Source: Anaerolineae bacterium (GTDB lineage: Bacteria; Chloroflexota; Anaerolineae; Aggregatilineales; UBA3940). Taken from it: 64,000 nucleotides of DNA. A program made the position numbers and the translations under genes. The stretch is from positions 245,361-309,360 of the forward strand of contig JAFGOY010000033.1 in assembly GCA_016926255.1 (NCBI GenBank), in the 5' to 3' direction. The notes below the pieces were generated by a model, which searched no databases, was not told the origin of the DNA, and saw nothing but the letters and a program-made list of their open reading frames with translations. Below are positions 11,054-20,810 of this stretch, in pieces (position 1 is the first letter of the stretch; every line of letters starts with the position of its first letter).

Positions 11054-13678
11054 TTATACCATCAACCGCAGCGTCACGATCTGCGCCGGTTCTACCTCGA
11101 ACCGTATCTGTCCCTGATCGTTGAATTTGAAGATGCTCCCGGTCTGTGTTTCATCGATCCTGGAGAACGCCGCCGTTGTAAACCCCATCGAACTGCTCAG
11201 CGTGACCGTCTGCACGTCCTGACTGATGCTGTAGCCCCGTACGATCACGCCATTGCTGTCGTTGGCTTCTTTCACCGAACTGAGGACAAACGCCGCGTTG
11301 TCGACGTTGACCAGGCTGGCTGTTGTTGGCAGCAGGCCATTGTGGATCGTCGTCACTGTCGTTTTTAGCGGGCACTGGAACGCCCAGGCCTGGTACCAGG
11401 CCGGTACCGGGTCGTTGTCATGCGGGATGATGCTGTAGGCGAATGCGTGTTCGCCGCTGCATTGAGCATCCGGTGCCTCGACCGGTTCCTCCTTGTTGAC
11501 GGTTCGGTTAGGGAGATCGTCCCGGTTGATCCATCCCACGCTTCTCAGTAGGGTCAGGGCGATCTCAACCCCGTTCTCGTCCGATTTCAGCATTCCGACT
11601 TCCGGCAGCCCCCGGTTGGCAATAGTCAGGCCCGATTCATCGCCCAGCACAGTCGTAAACGCCCGCTGAGGAAAGTCCGGGCAGGGTTGTTCGGCCCATT
11701 CTCTCGTGGTGCGCGGGTCGGGCAGCGTGATCGACCGGTTGACGATCTCGAAATGCCCGTCGAAGATTGCCGTGTCGGTCATGATACCGGTCGGGAAATG
11801 TGCCCGCAGCCGGTGATCGCGTGCCCCATTGGTGACGATGACGCTGATATCCACCCGTGGAACGCCTGCCGCCACCTGGATCAGCGTGATGATCGGAACC
11901 GGGACAAACTGCGCGGCCAGTGGTTGGCGTCCGGTACGATCTTCGTTCAGCGCCTGGGGGACACGGAAAATCTCCAACACTTCCATCGACTGTGTAACCG
12001 GGGTAACCAGCCGGGCGATCTGCAGTCTCGTATTTGTTGCGATTGAGATCAGCGTGTCGCGTTCTGGCGGGCAGGTGTTGTAAACGTCTCCCCGGTCGCC
12101 GTTGTCGACAAACCGGTTCAGCCCGTTGAAGGATCGTCCGGTGCGCTTGTCGAAGAGCGTTAATGTGCCGTCGAAGGGATTAAGTGTGACGCTTAAAAAC
12201 TCGTTTTCGATTGTGTTTTCGTCATCGACAGGCGGCAGTTTGTTGTCGTCTCCCATTGACTGCCGGGCCGCATAGGTGCGATACCCGTAAGCCGGTATTT
12301 CTTCTGCCACAAACCGGATCGTAATGCTGTCCGATGAACGTGAGCGTTTCCGCACGTTGATGATCTCGAAGTCGACCGGGCTGCCCAGGTCATCATAGAG
12401 TTCGACCGTGTCCCAGCCGTTTGTCGGTTGTAGGGTGACTTCGACAATTCCGGTCGCGGCTGCCCCGGTGCCGTTGAAGACGACGACCGGAATCGCATCA
12501 TCGAAGCCGAATTCGGTGGTTGCGATCTGTTCGGCAATATATTGCAGGTTGTTGCCGATCAGTTCTTCGGCGATCTGGTCGATCCGGTGATAGCGAGTCT
12601 GGACGTCCTTGTATACCGGGTCGATGCTGCTTCCCCGTATTGTTTCGGCTGACTGGTTTTCGAGCAGAATCCGCCAGGCGTATTCGATGATGTTGTTCTG
12701 CGACGACAGCGTCGGTGCATCTGATACGTCGTAATGCTGATATAGATGCGATGACCACGTGCTGAACGGTTCCGCCCAGTGCTCGAGCAGCATCTGGGCC
12801 TCGTAATTCATCTGTTTGATCCACATCCGGCTGCTCAATGTCCCGGAGTAGGTCGGCGTGCGTTGAGAGTTTCTGAACTCGCCGGAGATGACGGGCAGCC
12901 CGTTGGCCGATTGCAGCACTTCCTCGATGTATTCTGGCAGGCTGCTGTGTGTGACGGTGGTGGTTCGGAAACGGTTGTTGATTTCCTGTAGCAGGTGCCC
13001 TGTCTGGCCGTCGACGGTTTCGGCATCCAGGCTGTTCATCAACAGGTAGACATCCGTCGCCGTAAGGTCCTTCAGGTTGTCTCTTGCTTCCACGAGCGTG
13101 GCTTTCAGTTCTTCATCATCGAATGAGAGATAAGAGGCCGTGTCAAGACCTTCGCGCAGGTAAATCAGCAATACCTGGCTTCCATCTGCTGCTTCCCACC
13201 ACAATTCTGGTGCCATATCGCCGAGGCCGCCCTGCACGACCGCGCTGCGGATATCGAACCCGTTGAGAATTTGTGGTAGCTGGCCGATCTCTCCGTTTGA
13301 ATGAGCCTGGTAGCTGACCGGCATCCGGGTAGTCGGCTGTGACAACTGCTGGCCCAGCATCAGGTTGCGGATGATTGCTTCCGGGCTGACCAGGAATGGG
13401 TCTGTGGCGATATACCAGGGTCCCATCCAGATGCGGCCCGAATTGACATAGTTGACTATCTCAGCGGTTTTTTCAGGACGCACCGATAGGTAATCATGTA
13501 CGAGGATAGACTGACCGTCTAGCAAGAAGCTGTGGAAGCGGTCTTCATGAGCGAGAATGTCGATCATCCGGTCCAGTAAACCGACCAATCGAACCCGGCC
13601 TTGCTCATGCGTTTGATTGCCTTCCCTCGGCCAGTGTATATGTGAGATGACGTGTAACGAGTAGTGTCGTTTCGACAT
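11054..13678 (-). CDS. GH38-like protein with altered catalytic centre
   Basis: The 874-residue protein has the layout of family 38 alpha-mannosidases but seems to lack the active site. The start SLHVISHIHWPREG corresponds to the canonical HxHWD motif with the zinc-binding Asp replaced by Pro. VLDGQ- and GPWY-like landmarks are kept as LLDGQSILVHDYL and MGPWYIATDPFLV. YQAHSNGEIGQLPQILNGF corresponds to YLPDSFGxxGQLPxI: the nucleophile Asp is His. The later zinc-binding His region (NHAHDS type) reads NQSAETIRGSS. The C-terminal half is the beta-rich GH38 tail. No signal peptide is visible. It is the last gene of an operon with a zinc-ribbon protein (21 bases upstream) and an EamA exporter. Mannosidase activity is therefore unlikely; a carbohydrate-binding or altered role is a guess. 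Confidence 0.8.
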   Translation of the reverse strand: MSKRHYSLHVISHIHWPREGNQTHEQGRVRLVGLLDRMIDILAHEDRFHSFLLDGQSILVHDYLSVRPEKTAEIVNYVNSGRIWMGPWYIATDPFLVSPEAIIRNLMLGQQLSQPTTRMPVSYQAHSNGEIGQLPQILNGFDIRSAVVQGGLGDMAPELWWEAADGSQVLLIYLREGLDTASYLSFDDEELKATLVEARDNLKDLTATDVYLLMNSLDAETVDGQTGHLLQEINNRFRTTTVTHSSLPEYIEEVLQSANGLPVISGEFRNSQRTPTYSGTLSSRMWIKQMNYEAQMLLEHWAEPFSTWSSHLYQHYDVSDAPTLSSQNNIIEYAWRILLENQSAETIRGSSIDPVYKDVQTRYHRIDQIAEELIGNNLQYIAEQIATTEFGFDDAIPVVVFNGTGAAATGIVEVTLQPTNGWDTVELYDDLGSPVDFEIINVRKRSRSSDSITIRFVAEEIPAYGYRTYAARQSMGDDNKLPPVDDENTIENEFLSVTLNPFDGTLTLFDKRTGRSFNGLNRFVDNGDRGDVYNTCPPERDTLISIATNTRLQIARLVTPVTQSMEVLEIFRVPQALNEDRTGRQPLAAQFVPVPIITLIQVAAGVPRVDISVIVTNGARDHRLRAHFPTGIMTDTAIFDGHFEIVNRSITLPDPRTTREWAEQPCPDFPQRAFTTVLGDESGLTIANRGLPEVGMLKSDENGVEIALTLLRSVGWINRDDLPNRTVNKEEPVEAPDAQCSGEHAFAYSIIPHDNDPVPAWYQAWAFQCPLKTTVTTIHNGLLPTTASLVNVDNAAFVLSSVKEANDSNGVIVRGYSISQDVQTVTLSSSMGFTTAAFSRIDETQTGSIFKFNDQGQIRFEVEPAQIVTLRLMV

Positions 13679-13699
13679 ATGAATGTCTCGATTTGCCGG

Positions 13700-13891
13700 T
13701 TACTTCTTGTCCCTTGCACGCGGAAGGGCGCGCTTTAACTGTTTGATCGGGATTTTGTTGAGCCGTCTGCACTTTGGGCATTCGGTAGCGTAGTAGTTTT
13801 CTCCTTCGCCAAGCGAATCGAGCGCGGCCTGTGTCGCCTCTTGGTTGAGCGACCAGCTCCATTGACAATTGAAACAGGATATTTTGAGCAT
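13700..13891 (-). CDS. Small zinc-ribbon protein
   Basis: This is a 63-residue protein with two Cys pairs, SCFNCQ near residue 6 and TECPKCRRL near residue 38, spaced like a zinc ribbon. The tail is basic (KRALPRARDKK). Such small ribbons bind one zinc ion and often contact nucleic acid or other proteins; its function is not known. It sits between the EamA exporter and the GH38-like gene with gaps of 25 and 21 bases, so the three are probably cotranscribed. Confidence 0.72.
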   Translation of the reverse strand: MLKISCFNCQWSWSLNQEATQAALDSLGEGENYYATECPKCRRLNKIPIKQLKRALPRARDKK

Positions 13892-13916
13892 ACCAGGACT
13901 TCCTCTACTCCGACTT

Positions 13917-14840
13917 TTACGTGATTGGATTGGCCGCCGCTGGTTCTTTGCTTCCGGTATCCGCCAGTGAAGCCAACCCGATGCCTGCCAGGATCAGCAG
14001 GCCTCCCACCAGTTGTAGTTCACCCGGCAGTTCCTTGAGAACAATCGCGGCCAGAATAATCGATCCAATCGGTTCTCCCAGAATGGCTATGGCTACCAGC
14101 GTGGCCGAAACGTGCCTGACGGCGTAGTTCGCTGCTGAATGCCCGATCAACTGGGGAATCAGCCCTAATGCGATGAACCAGCCTATCGTGCCGGTTGAAT
14201 AGCCCGTTAGCGGCAAAGACTGGAATGCCGACCAGCCCAGCAAGACTACTGCGGCAGTCCCATTGACGATCCACAGGTAAGCAGTTAGCGATAGTCTTTC
14301 CCGGTAGCTGCGACCAATGATCAGGTAGCTGGCCATCAAAATGGCCCCGCTCAACGCAAGTAGGTCTCCGCGAAGCGTCACACCTTGCGAACCCGTTTGA
14401 CCGGCAAAACCGACAATAATCCCTCCGCAAATCGCCAAGCCCAGGCCGAGCCAGGTCTGGCGTGGTGTCTTTTCTTTCAGAATGAGTGGGGAAGCCAGGC
14501 CAATCCACAATGGCGTTGTGGTGACAATCGTCACCGAGCTGGCTACCGATGTATATTCAAGAGATGTGATCCATGATGCAAAATGCAGTGCCAGCAGTAC
14601 ACCACATAGAAGCAGTATCACTATTGCTCTGGCATCTAGTGTAGCATAATCCCGCCAGCCACGCCCAATGGCCATTGGAATCGTCAACACCAGTGTGGCG
14701 ATCCCCAGCCGGTAACCAGCTACCACCAGCGACGGTGCGCCACCGGCCTGGGCCAGCCGGACGAACGTCGATGCGGTCGACATCGCCAGGACGCCTGCTG
14801 CCAGCAGCCCCCAGACTTTGACATTCTTAAGTTTACGCAT
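13917..14840 (-). CDS. EamA/DMT-family transporter
   Basis: This is a drug/metabolite-type exporter of 307 residues with about ten hydrophobic segments, arranged as two EamA repeats (about residues 10-145 and 160-295). Features of the family include VLAMSTASTFVRLAQA at the first helix and SLEYTSVASSVTIVTTTPLW in the first repeat, mirrored by YAVRHVSATLVAIAILGEPI in the second. The substrate cannot be told from sequence; relatives export amino acids, nucleosides or other small molecules. It is the first gene of a three-gene minus-strand operon, with the divergent superoxide dismutase gene upstream. Confidence 0.88.
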   Translation of the reverse strand: MRKLKNVKVWGLLAAGVLAMSTASTFVRLAQAGGAPSLVVAGYRLGIATLVLTIPMAIGRGWRDYATLDARAIVILLLCGVLLALHFASWITSLEYTSVASSVTIVTTTPLWIGLASPLILKEKTPRQTWLGLGLAICGGIIVGFAGQTGSQGVTLRGDLLALSGAILMASYLIIGRSYRERLSLTAYLWIVNGTAAVVLLGWSAFQSLPLTGYSTGTIGWFIALGLIPQLIGHSAANYAVRHVSATLVAIAILGEPIGSIILAAIVLKELPGELQLVGGLLILAGIGLASLADTGSKEPAAANPIT

Positions 14841-14858
14841 TGACGAATTCGAACATTG

Positions 14859-14887
14859 TTGACTTCATTTATCGTGATAGCTACAAT
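14859..14887 (+). promoter_or_regulatory. Sigma-70-like promoter upstream of superoxide dismutase
   Basis: TTGACT at 14859-14864 and TACAAT at 14882-14887 are separated by exactly 17 bases. It points toward the superoxide dismutase gene and would give a leader of about 180 bases. No known riboswitch fold was recognised in that leader. Confidence 0.5.
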
Positions 14888-15078
14888 CAAAAGTGTCCAA
14901 ACCGGAAACATGTGTCTGCGTTTTAAGTTGAATAACGGATGTTAACGGTATTCATACATAACTGTGTTGGAGTAGCTATCTTATCATCTGCTAGGGGAAC
15001 CGTCAAAACCCGGTGTTCTTTGCACTATTTCCGGTCGATCTGATGTTTGATACAGGAAAATAATTTAGGAGGCTATCA

Positions 15079-15693
15079 ATGACCCATGAATGTCCACCAT
15101 TACCCTATCCATATGATGCTCTTGAACCGTATATTGATGAGCGAACCATGCAGATTCATCATGACAAGCATCATCAGGCATATGTAAATAATCTTAATGC
15201 AGCTCTTGATAAGCATCCTGAGCTGTTTAAGAAAGACCTGCTCGATCTTCTGAAAGACCTGGGTGCTATTCCTGAAGATATCCGCACCGCTGTTCGCAAC
15301 AACGGCGGGGGGCACGCCAACCATACCCTGTTCTGGCTGGTGATGTCGAATGATGGCGGCGGTAGTCCCGAAGGCCCCCTCGCCGAAGCCATCGACGCTG
15401 ATTTCGGCAGCTTTGATGCGTTCAAAGCGGAGTTCGGCAAGGCCGCCGCGACCCGCTTCGGCAGTGGTTGGGCCTGGCTCGTTGTTGACTCATCCGGTAA
15501 GTTAAGCGTCACCAGCACCGCCAATCAGGACACCCCGGTTTCTGAAGGGTTGACCCCGATCCTTGCTCTCGATGTCTGGGAGCACGCCTACTATCTGAAA
15601 TACCAGAATATGCGCGGCGATTATATCAGCGCCTGGTGGAACGTCGTCAACTGGCGTGAGGTTGCTGACCGTTTCGCTGCGGCAAGGAAGTAA
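15079..15693 (+). CDS. sodA: Superoxide dismutase, Mn/Fe family
   Basis: The enzyme converts superoxide into oxygen and hydrogen peroxide. The protein is 204 residues, the usual length. The four metal ligands are in place: His in [13 protein letters not shown] near residue 27, His in [10 protein letters not shown] near residue 79, and Asp and His in [13 protein letters not shown] near residue 165. NQDTPV near residue 150 holds the glutamine usual in manganese-type enzymes, so Mn is more likely than Fe. No signal peptide is seen, so it is cytoplasmic. A strong AGGAGG lies 6 bases before the ATG. It is followed by a ferredoxin gene 114 bases on, which may be co-regulated. Confidence 0.95.
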   Translation: MTHECPPLPYPYDALEPYIDERTMQIHHDKHHQAYVNNLNAALDKHPELFKKDLLDLLKDLGAIPEDIRTAVRNNGGGHANHTLFWLVMSNDGGGSPEGPLAEAIDADFGSFDAFKAEFGKAAATRFGSGWAWLVVDSSGKLSVTSTANQDTPVSEGLTPILALDVWEHAYYLKYQNMRGDYISAWWNVVNWREVADRFAAARK

Positions 15694-15807
15694 TGCGCTG
15701 GGGTAGGCGGGTAAACTCGATGGATAGAGTCATCAATCTTTGATTGGTGTATACTGGCTGTCGAGGAACAATGACATTGTGGATTCTTACGGAGAGGAGA
15801 TGCCAGA

Positions 15808-16158
15808 ATGACTCATATTATCACTAGCCTGTGTCTTCGGGATGGGGCATGTATGGATGTGTGCCCGGTTGACTGTATTGTGCCGGGCAAGCCGGAAGCC
15901 GAATGGCCGTGGTTTTTCATCGACCCCGACACCTGCATCGACTGCGGCGCTTGCATTCCTGAATGTCCGTATGAAGCGATCTTCATCGAAGATGAAGTGC
16001 CGACCGCTTATGTGATGTCGGCAGGACAGATACGTGTTCCCTGGGATACCAAGAAGGAAATCGAAGCCGCTGGTGGTGAGACGGTTGATCTGACGGTTGA
16101 TATTCGGCCAAACTACGATTTCTTCGAGAGCGGCCCCGGTTATGATGCCGCTGATTAG
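15808..16158 (+). CDS. Ferredoxin with two iron-sulfur cluster motifs
   Basis: This is a 116-residue electron carrier. The first cluster motif is CLRDGACMDVCPVDCI near residue 9, and the second is CIDCGACIPECPYEAI near residue 46. The first lacks the simple CxxCxxC spacing (it has CxxxxxCxxxCP), which is the pattern of 7-Fe ferredoxins with a [3Fe-4S] and a [4Fe-4S] cluster. The C-terminal 50 residues hold no cysteines. It is preceded by GGAGAGGAG and followed by a good terminator hairpin. Its redox partner is unknown; the neighbouring oxygen-defence and metal-regulator genes suggest a link to iron or redox balance. Confidence 0.9.
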   Translation: MTHIITSLCLRDGACMDVCPVDCIVPGKPEAEWPWFFIDPDTCIDCGACIPECPYEAIFIEDEVPTAYVMSAGQIRVPWDTKKEIEAAGGETVDLTVDIRPNYDFFESGPGYDAAD

Positions 16159-16188
16159 CAGATAGGTCGTGGTGCTGTTGAATCGATT

Positions 16189-16217
16189 GGAGCAGCTTGT
16201 AAAAGCTGCTCCTTTTT
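16189..16217 (+). terminator. Rho-independent terminator after ferredoxin gene
   Basis: GGAGCAGCTT (16189-16198) and AAGCTGCTCC (16203-16212) form a perfect ten-base stem with loop GTAA, followed by TTTTT (16213-16217). Confidence 0.9.
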
Positions 16218-16250
16218 GATCCCTGAAATACTCTTTCCACACTCAAATTT

Positions 16251-16296
16251 TAGGTCCCTTTGCCCTGGGGAGCAAGGATTTAGGGGAGCGGGCCGG
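16251..16296 (+). repeat. Diverged copy of dispersed repeat family R2
   Basis: GTCCCTTTGCCCTGGGGAGC followed by AAGGATTTAGGGGAGCGGG is a diverged copy of the sequence seen nearly unchanged at 32108 and 52930. It lies between the ferredoxin terminator and the 3' end of the DtxR-type regulator. Confidence 0.5.
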
Positions 16297-16327
16297 GGAC
16301 ATGCTGTTATGTAGAGTTGCAAACCAT

Positions 16328-17014
16328 TTAATCGATGTCTGTGTCGATAAAAACATGTTTGGCCGCTTCGATACCCAGCAGGTGATTGCGGTCACCGCCG
16401 ACGATGATGCTCAGCGGCCCACCGTATAGCTCGTGTTTGACGATCTCGATCTGCTTCCCCGGTTCAATATCGAGCGTTGCCAGGTACCGCAGCAGGTCGG
16501 GATCATCGTCATCTACCCGGCATACAGTCCCGACCGTCCCTGCTTCGATCTCTATCAACCGGGTGCCGCTGGGCGGTTTGATTGTTCCGTCTTCGGTCGG
16601 GATAGGTTCGCCGTGCGGATCGATTTCGGGGTGGCCCATAAACCGGTCGATTCTCTCGATGAAACGTGGTGTAACGACATGCTCAAGCCGTTCGGCTTCT
16701 TCATGTACTTCGTCCCATCTGTAGCCCAGTGATTCGACCAGGAAAAGCTCGATCAGGCGGTGGTTGCGGACAACCTCAAGTGCAATCTTCTCACCCTTTT
16801 CGGTGAGCGAGACGCCTTTGTAGGGCCGGTAATCCAGCAGGTCGAGTTCAGCCAGCCGCTTGATCACGCCGGTGACCGAGGCCGGTTCGACGCCCAGCGC
16901 GCGTGCGATGGTTGTTGTCCTGACCGGGTTTTCAGTGTATTGCAGGTGAAAGACAATCTTAAGATAGTCTTGCCGTTCGCTCGTAATGTCTTGCGCTGAT
17001 AACTCTTGTGGCAC
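16328..17014 (-). CDS. DtxR/MntR-family metal-dependent regulator
   Basis: This is a repressor of 228 residues that uses Fe2+ or Mn2+ as corepressor. The winged helix is at residues about 10-75 (DYLKIVFHLQYTENPVRTTT, LGVEPASVTGVIKRL). The dimerisation and metal-binding domain follows, with HRLIELFLVESLGYRWDEVH, EEAERLEHVV and HPEIDPHGEPIP, which carry the usual His and Glu ligands. The last 75 residues form a FeoA/SH3-like domain. Which metal it senses cannot be read with confidence. The upstream gap contains a 36-base dyad that may be its operator. Regulation of the superoxide dismutase and ferredoxin genes next door is a guess. Confidence 0.9.
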   Translation of the reverse strand: MPQELSAQDITSERQDYLKIVFHLQYTENPVRTTTIARALGVEPASVTGVIKRLAELDLLDYRPYKGVSLTEKGEKIALEVVRNHRLIELFLVESLGYRWDEVHEEAERLEHVVTPRFIERIDRFMGHPEIDPHGEPIPTEDGTIKPPSGTRLIEIEAGTVGTVCRVDDDDPDLLRYLATLDIEPGKQIEIVKHELYGGPLSIIVGGDRNHLLGIEAAKHVFIDTDID

Positions 17015-17055
17015 GATTTTCCCCCAACCTGGGAGCTTCGGGATGATTGATGGTG

Positions 17056-17091
17056 TACCACGCTAAACTAATGGGTTTGCTAAATGTGGTA
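17056..17091. promoter_or_regulatory. 36-base imperfect dyad between the DtxR-type regulator and prepilin peptidase
   Basis: The outer arms TACCAC (17056-17061) and GTGGTA (17086-17091) are exact complements. Inside them GCTAAAC (17062-17068) faces GTTTGCT (17075-17081), a looser match. The site lies about 40 bases upstream of the regulator's start, as expected for autoregulation by a dimeric repressor. Confidence 0.45.
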
Positions 17092-17188
17092 GACCCTGTA
17101 TGTTAGACAGTGTATCATGCCCCGGTTTCGGTAGCAATCGGTTATAATGCTCTTTAGCTCTTTTTAGCATGAGAGGGAAACATAACAT

Positions 17189-17977
17189 ATGGTACTCGGA
17201 TATGTGATCGCGGCAGTTGGTGGATTGGCCCTCGGTGTGTTAGTGAATTGGCTGGCCGGTTGGCTGCCACAGTACGCAGTGCAGCCCGATCAGCCAGAAG
17301 GCGGCGAAGAATCGGCAGATGAGTCTGAGCCGGTGGTGTCTACTGGAGAGCCGTCGAAATCCCGTTGGTGGGGGCCTCCTCTTCGCGCCGTACTGGTCGA
17401 ACTGTTTCTTGCTGCGATGGCGGTCTACCTGTGGCAGCGGGAAGGAACGACCCTGCTCTTTGCGATCTTCCTGTTCTACTCCACGATTTTTGCCCTCATC
17501 GCCGTGATCGATATTGAAACCAAGCTGGTGCTCAATGTGTTGATGTTACCGGCCTTTGTCCTGACGCTAATCGAGATCTTCATCGGCGGTCGGTTTGCTA
17601 ACAACCGCGAACCCTTTGCCGGTTATGCGATTGCCCAGATCGCTGTTATGGGGATTTATCTTCTGGGGCAGGTTTATCTTGGCATTGTGAACCGCCGGGC
17701 AGTTACCCCCGTCGACGAAGTGGCCTTCGGTTTTGGTGATGTGACCCTTGCCACCTACTGTGGGTTTGTGATTGGCTACCCGCGTGTAATCTTTATGCTC
17801 GTACTGATGATCTTGCTGGGTGCATTTTTTGCCATTCTCTATGTTCTGATCAGCCCCTTTGTCAAACGCGAGGTGCGCTCCCATATGGCGATGCCCTACG
17901 GCCCGGCGATAGTCGCCGCTGCGCTGCTCTTTCTGTTGTGGGGTGAACCCATCGCTCGCCTGATGGGTGCGCCTTAA
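17189..17977 (+). CDS. Prepilin peptidase (A24 family), lacking the N-terminal methylase part
   Basis: This is an intramembrane aspartyl protease that cleaves type IV prepilin leader peptides, 262 residues with about seven hydrophobic segments. The two catalytic aspartates are in AVIDIETKLVLNVLMLP near residue 110 and in the GxGD motif FGFGDVTLATYCGF near residue 185. The cytoplasmic cysteine-containing methyltransferase part of classical PilD is absent; instead a charged loop (residues about 35-70) follows the first helix. A GAGAGGGA site lies just upstream of the ATG. No pilin genes are in the window. It ends 6 bases from the convergent mnmA. Confidence 0.8.
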   Translation: MVLGYVIAAVGGLALGVLVNWLAGWLPQYAVQPDQPEGGEESADESEPVVSTGEPSKSRWWGPPLRAVLVELFLAAMAVYLWQREGTTLLFAIFLFYSTIFALIAVIDIETKLVLNVLMLPAFVLTLIEIFIGGRFANNREPFAGYAIAQIAVMGIYLLGQVYLGIVNRRAVTPVDEVAFGFGDVTLATYCGFVIGYPRVIFMLVLMILLGAFFAILYVLISPFVKREVRSHMAMPYGPAIVAAALLFLLWGEPIARLMGAP

Positions 17978-17983
17978 GGGTGA

Positions 17984-19075
17984 TCACACGCTCCCGGCGA
18001 TGATCCCGCCCCCAATCACCATATCGCCCTGGTAGAAGACCGCGCCCTGACCGGGTGTGATATCGTCCAATGGGTGATCCAGCCGAACATCGGCCCGATC
18101 ATAGCCAGCCGGAATGACCAGGGCCGGGGCGGGTTCAGCCTTGTATCTGATCTTGACCTCGACGCGCAGCGTATTGTCCGGTGGCGAACCGGATATCCAG
18201 TTCACATTCCTGACGGTGATCGATGTGCCTCCCAGTTCGCTGCGAATCCCGACGATCAGTGAGTTGGTGCCGATGTCTTTTGCGATCACATACAGCGGTT
18301 CAGCCCAGGCAATCCCGATCCCCTTTCGCTGTCCGATTGTGTAATCCGGCAACCCGCTGTGCTCCCCGATAATCTCCCCACTGCTCAGCCTGATCGGGCC
18401 GGGCTGGTTGTTCCTGATCCCTCTGCTTCGCAGGAATTCCCGGTAGTTCCCCTCGGCGATGAAGCACAAATCCTGGCTTTCAGATTTCCCTGCGACCTGT
18501 ATCCCCTGCCGCCGTGCGTATTCCCTGACCTCGTCCTTGGTGTATTCGCCAAGCGGCAGCACGACTTTTTGAAGCATCGCCTGGGGGATCATCGCCAGCA
18601 CGTAGCTCTGATCCTTGTGCGGGTCGCGCCCTTTGTACAGACTGACGCTCCCATTTTCGTTGGGTCGTATCCGCGCATAATGCCCGGTAGCGATCTTTGA
18701 CGCGCCCCAGAACCGGGCTTCTTCCAGCAGCCGGTCGAATTTCAACTGCGGGTTGCAGGTCAGGCAGGGGTTTGGTGTGATCCCCTGTTCATAGCCACAG
18801 ACAAACGGTTCGACCACCCTTCTCAAGAATGCATCCCGCGCATTGACAATCTCCAGCGGAATGCCGAGCTGCTGCGTGATCAGCTTCAAATCGCGGATGT
18901 GTTCGTTGATCGTGTCGTGGTACTCTGGCGACTTTCCGTTTGTACCGCTGTCGCGCCACAGTTGAAGCATCACGCCGATGACGTCGTACCCCTGCTCGAT
19001 GAGCAGCGCAGCGCTGACCGCACTGTCGACGCCGCCGCTCATCCCGACGATGATCCGTTCCTTCTGTCTGCCCAT
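17984..19075 (-). CDS. mnmA: tRNA 2-thiouridine synthase MnmA
   Basis: MnmA transfers sulfur to U34 of tRNAs for Lys, Glu and Gln, using ATP to activate the base. The protein has 363 residues, the usual length. The PP-loop is GMSGGVDSAVSAALL near residue 11. The first catalytic Cys is in TPNPCLTCNPQLKFDRLLE near residue 105, and the second in SQDLCFIAEGNYREFL near residue 203. DYTIGQRKGIGI marks the middle domain, and the C-terminal beta barrel follows. It stands alone on the minus strand, convergent with the prepilin peptidase gene. Confidence 0.97.
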   Translation of the reverse strand: MGRQKERIIVGMSGGVDSAVSAALLIEQGYDVIGVMLQLWRDSGTNGKSPEYHDTINEHIRDLKLITQQLGIPLEIVNARDAFLRRVVEPFVCGYEQGITPNPCLTCNPQLKFDRLLEEARFWGASKIATGHYARIRPNENGSVSLYKGRDPHKDQSYVLAMIPQAMLQKVVLPLGEYTKDEVREYARRQGIQVAGKSESQDLCFIAEGNYREFLRSRGIRNNQPGPIRLSSGEIIGEHSGLPDYTIGQRKGIGIAWAEPLYVIAKDIGTNSLIVGIRSELGGTSITVRNVNWISGSPPDNTLRVEVKIRYKAEPAPALVIPAGYDRADVRLDHPLDDITPGQGAVFYQGDMVIGGGIIAGSV

Positions 19076-20666
<1,591 letters not shown>

Positions 20667-20688
20667 GCCTTCCCTTACTCGATAGAAT

Positions 20689-20722
20689 AAAAACCGGGTG
20701 CCGTTAAACGGTGCCCGGTTTT
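20689..20722 (+). terminator. Rho-independent terminator after enolase
   Basis: A stem begins AAAACCGGGTGCCG and ends CGGTGCCCGGTTTT, with loop TTAAA. Two positions pair as G-U. The A run on the left and T run on the right allow action in both directions. Confidence 0.85.
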
Positions 20723-20756
20723 GCTATCTACGTCAGATTGAAAAAAACTGAATCCG

Positions 20757-20797
20757 CTCCCTCCACCTGGAAGGGGGAAGGCTGGGGCGGGGGTAAA
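20757..20797 (+). repeat. Fragment of dispersed repeat family R3
   Basis: CTCCACCTGGAAGGGGGAAG continuing into GCTGGGGCGGGGGT resembles other gap-filling G-rich and C-rich segments at 30219, 39357, 44920 and 58169. The copy lies between the enolase terminator and the 3' end of the next gene. Confidence 0.4.
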
Positions 20798-20810
20798 AAC
20801 ATTGCCGCCT

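Noticed and set aside
13605..13868. Second frame across the zinc-ribbon gene and the start of the GH38-like gene
   Set aside because: The alternative frame 13700-13891 has two clear Cys pairs and a sensible start; this one bridges two genes.
14888..15078. Riboswitch in the superoxide dismutase leader
   Set aside because: No conserved metal-sensing or other riboswitch core could be recognised by eye.
17143..17148. TATAAT upstream of the prepilin peptidase gene as a promoter
   Set aside because: No acceptable -35 box was found at 16 to 18 bases before it, so it was not listed as a feature.
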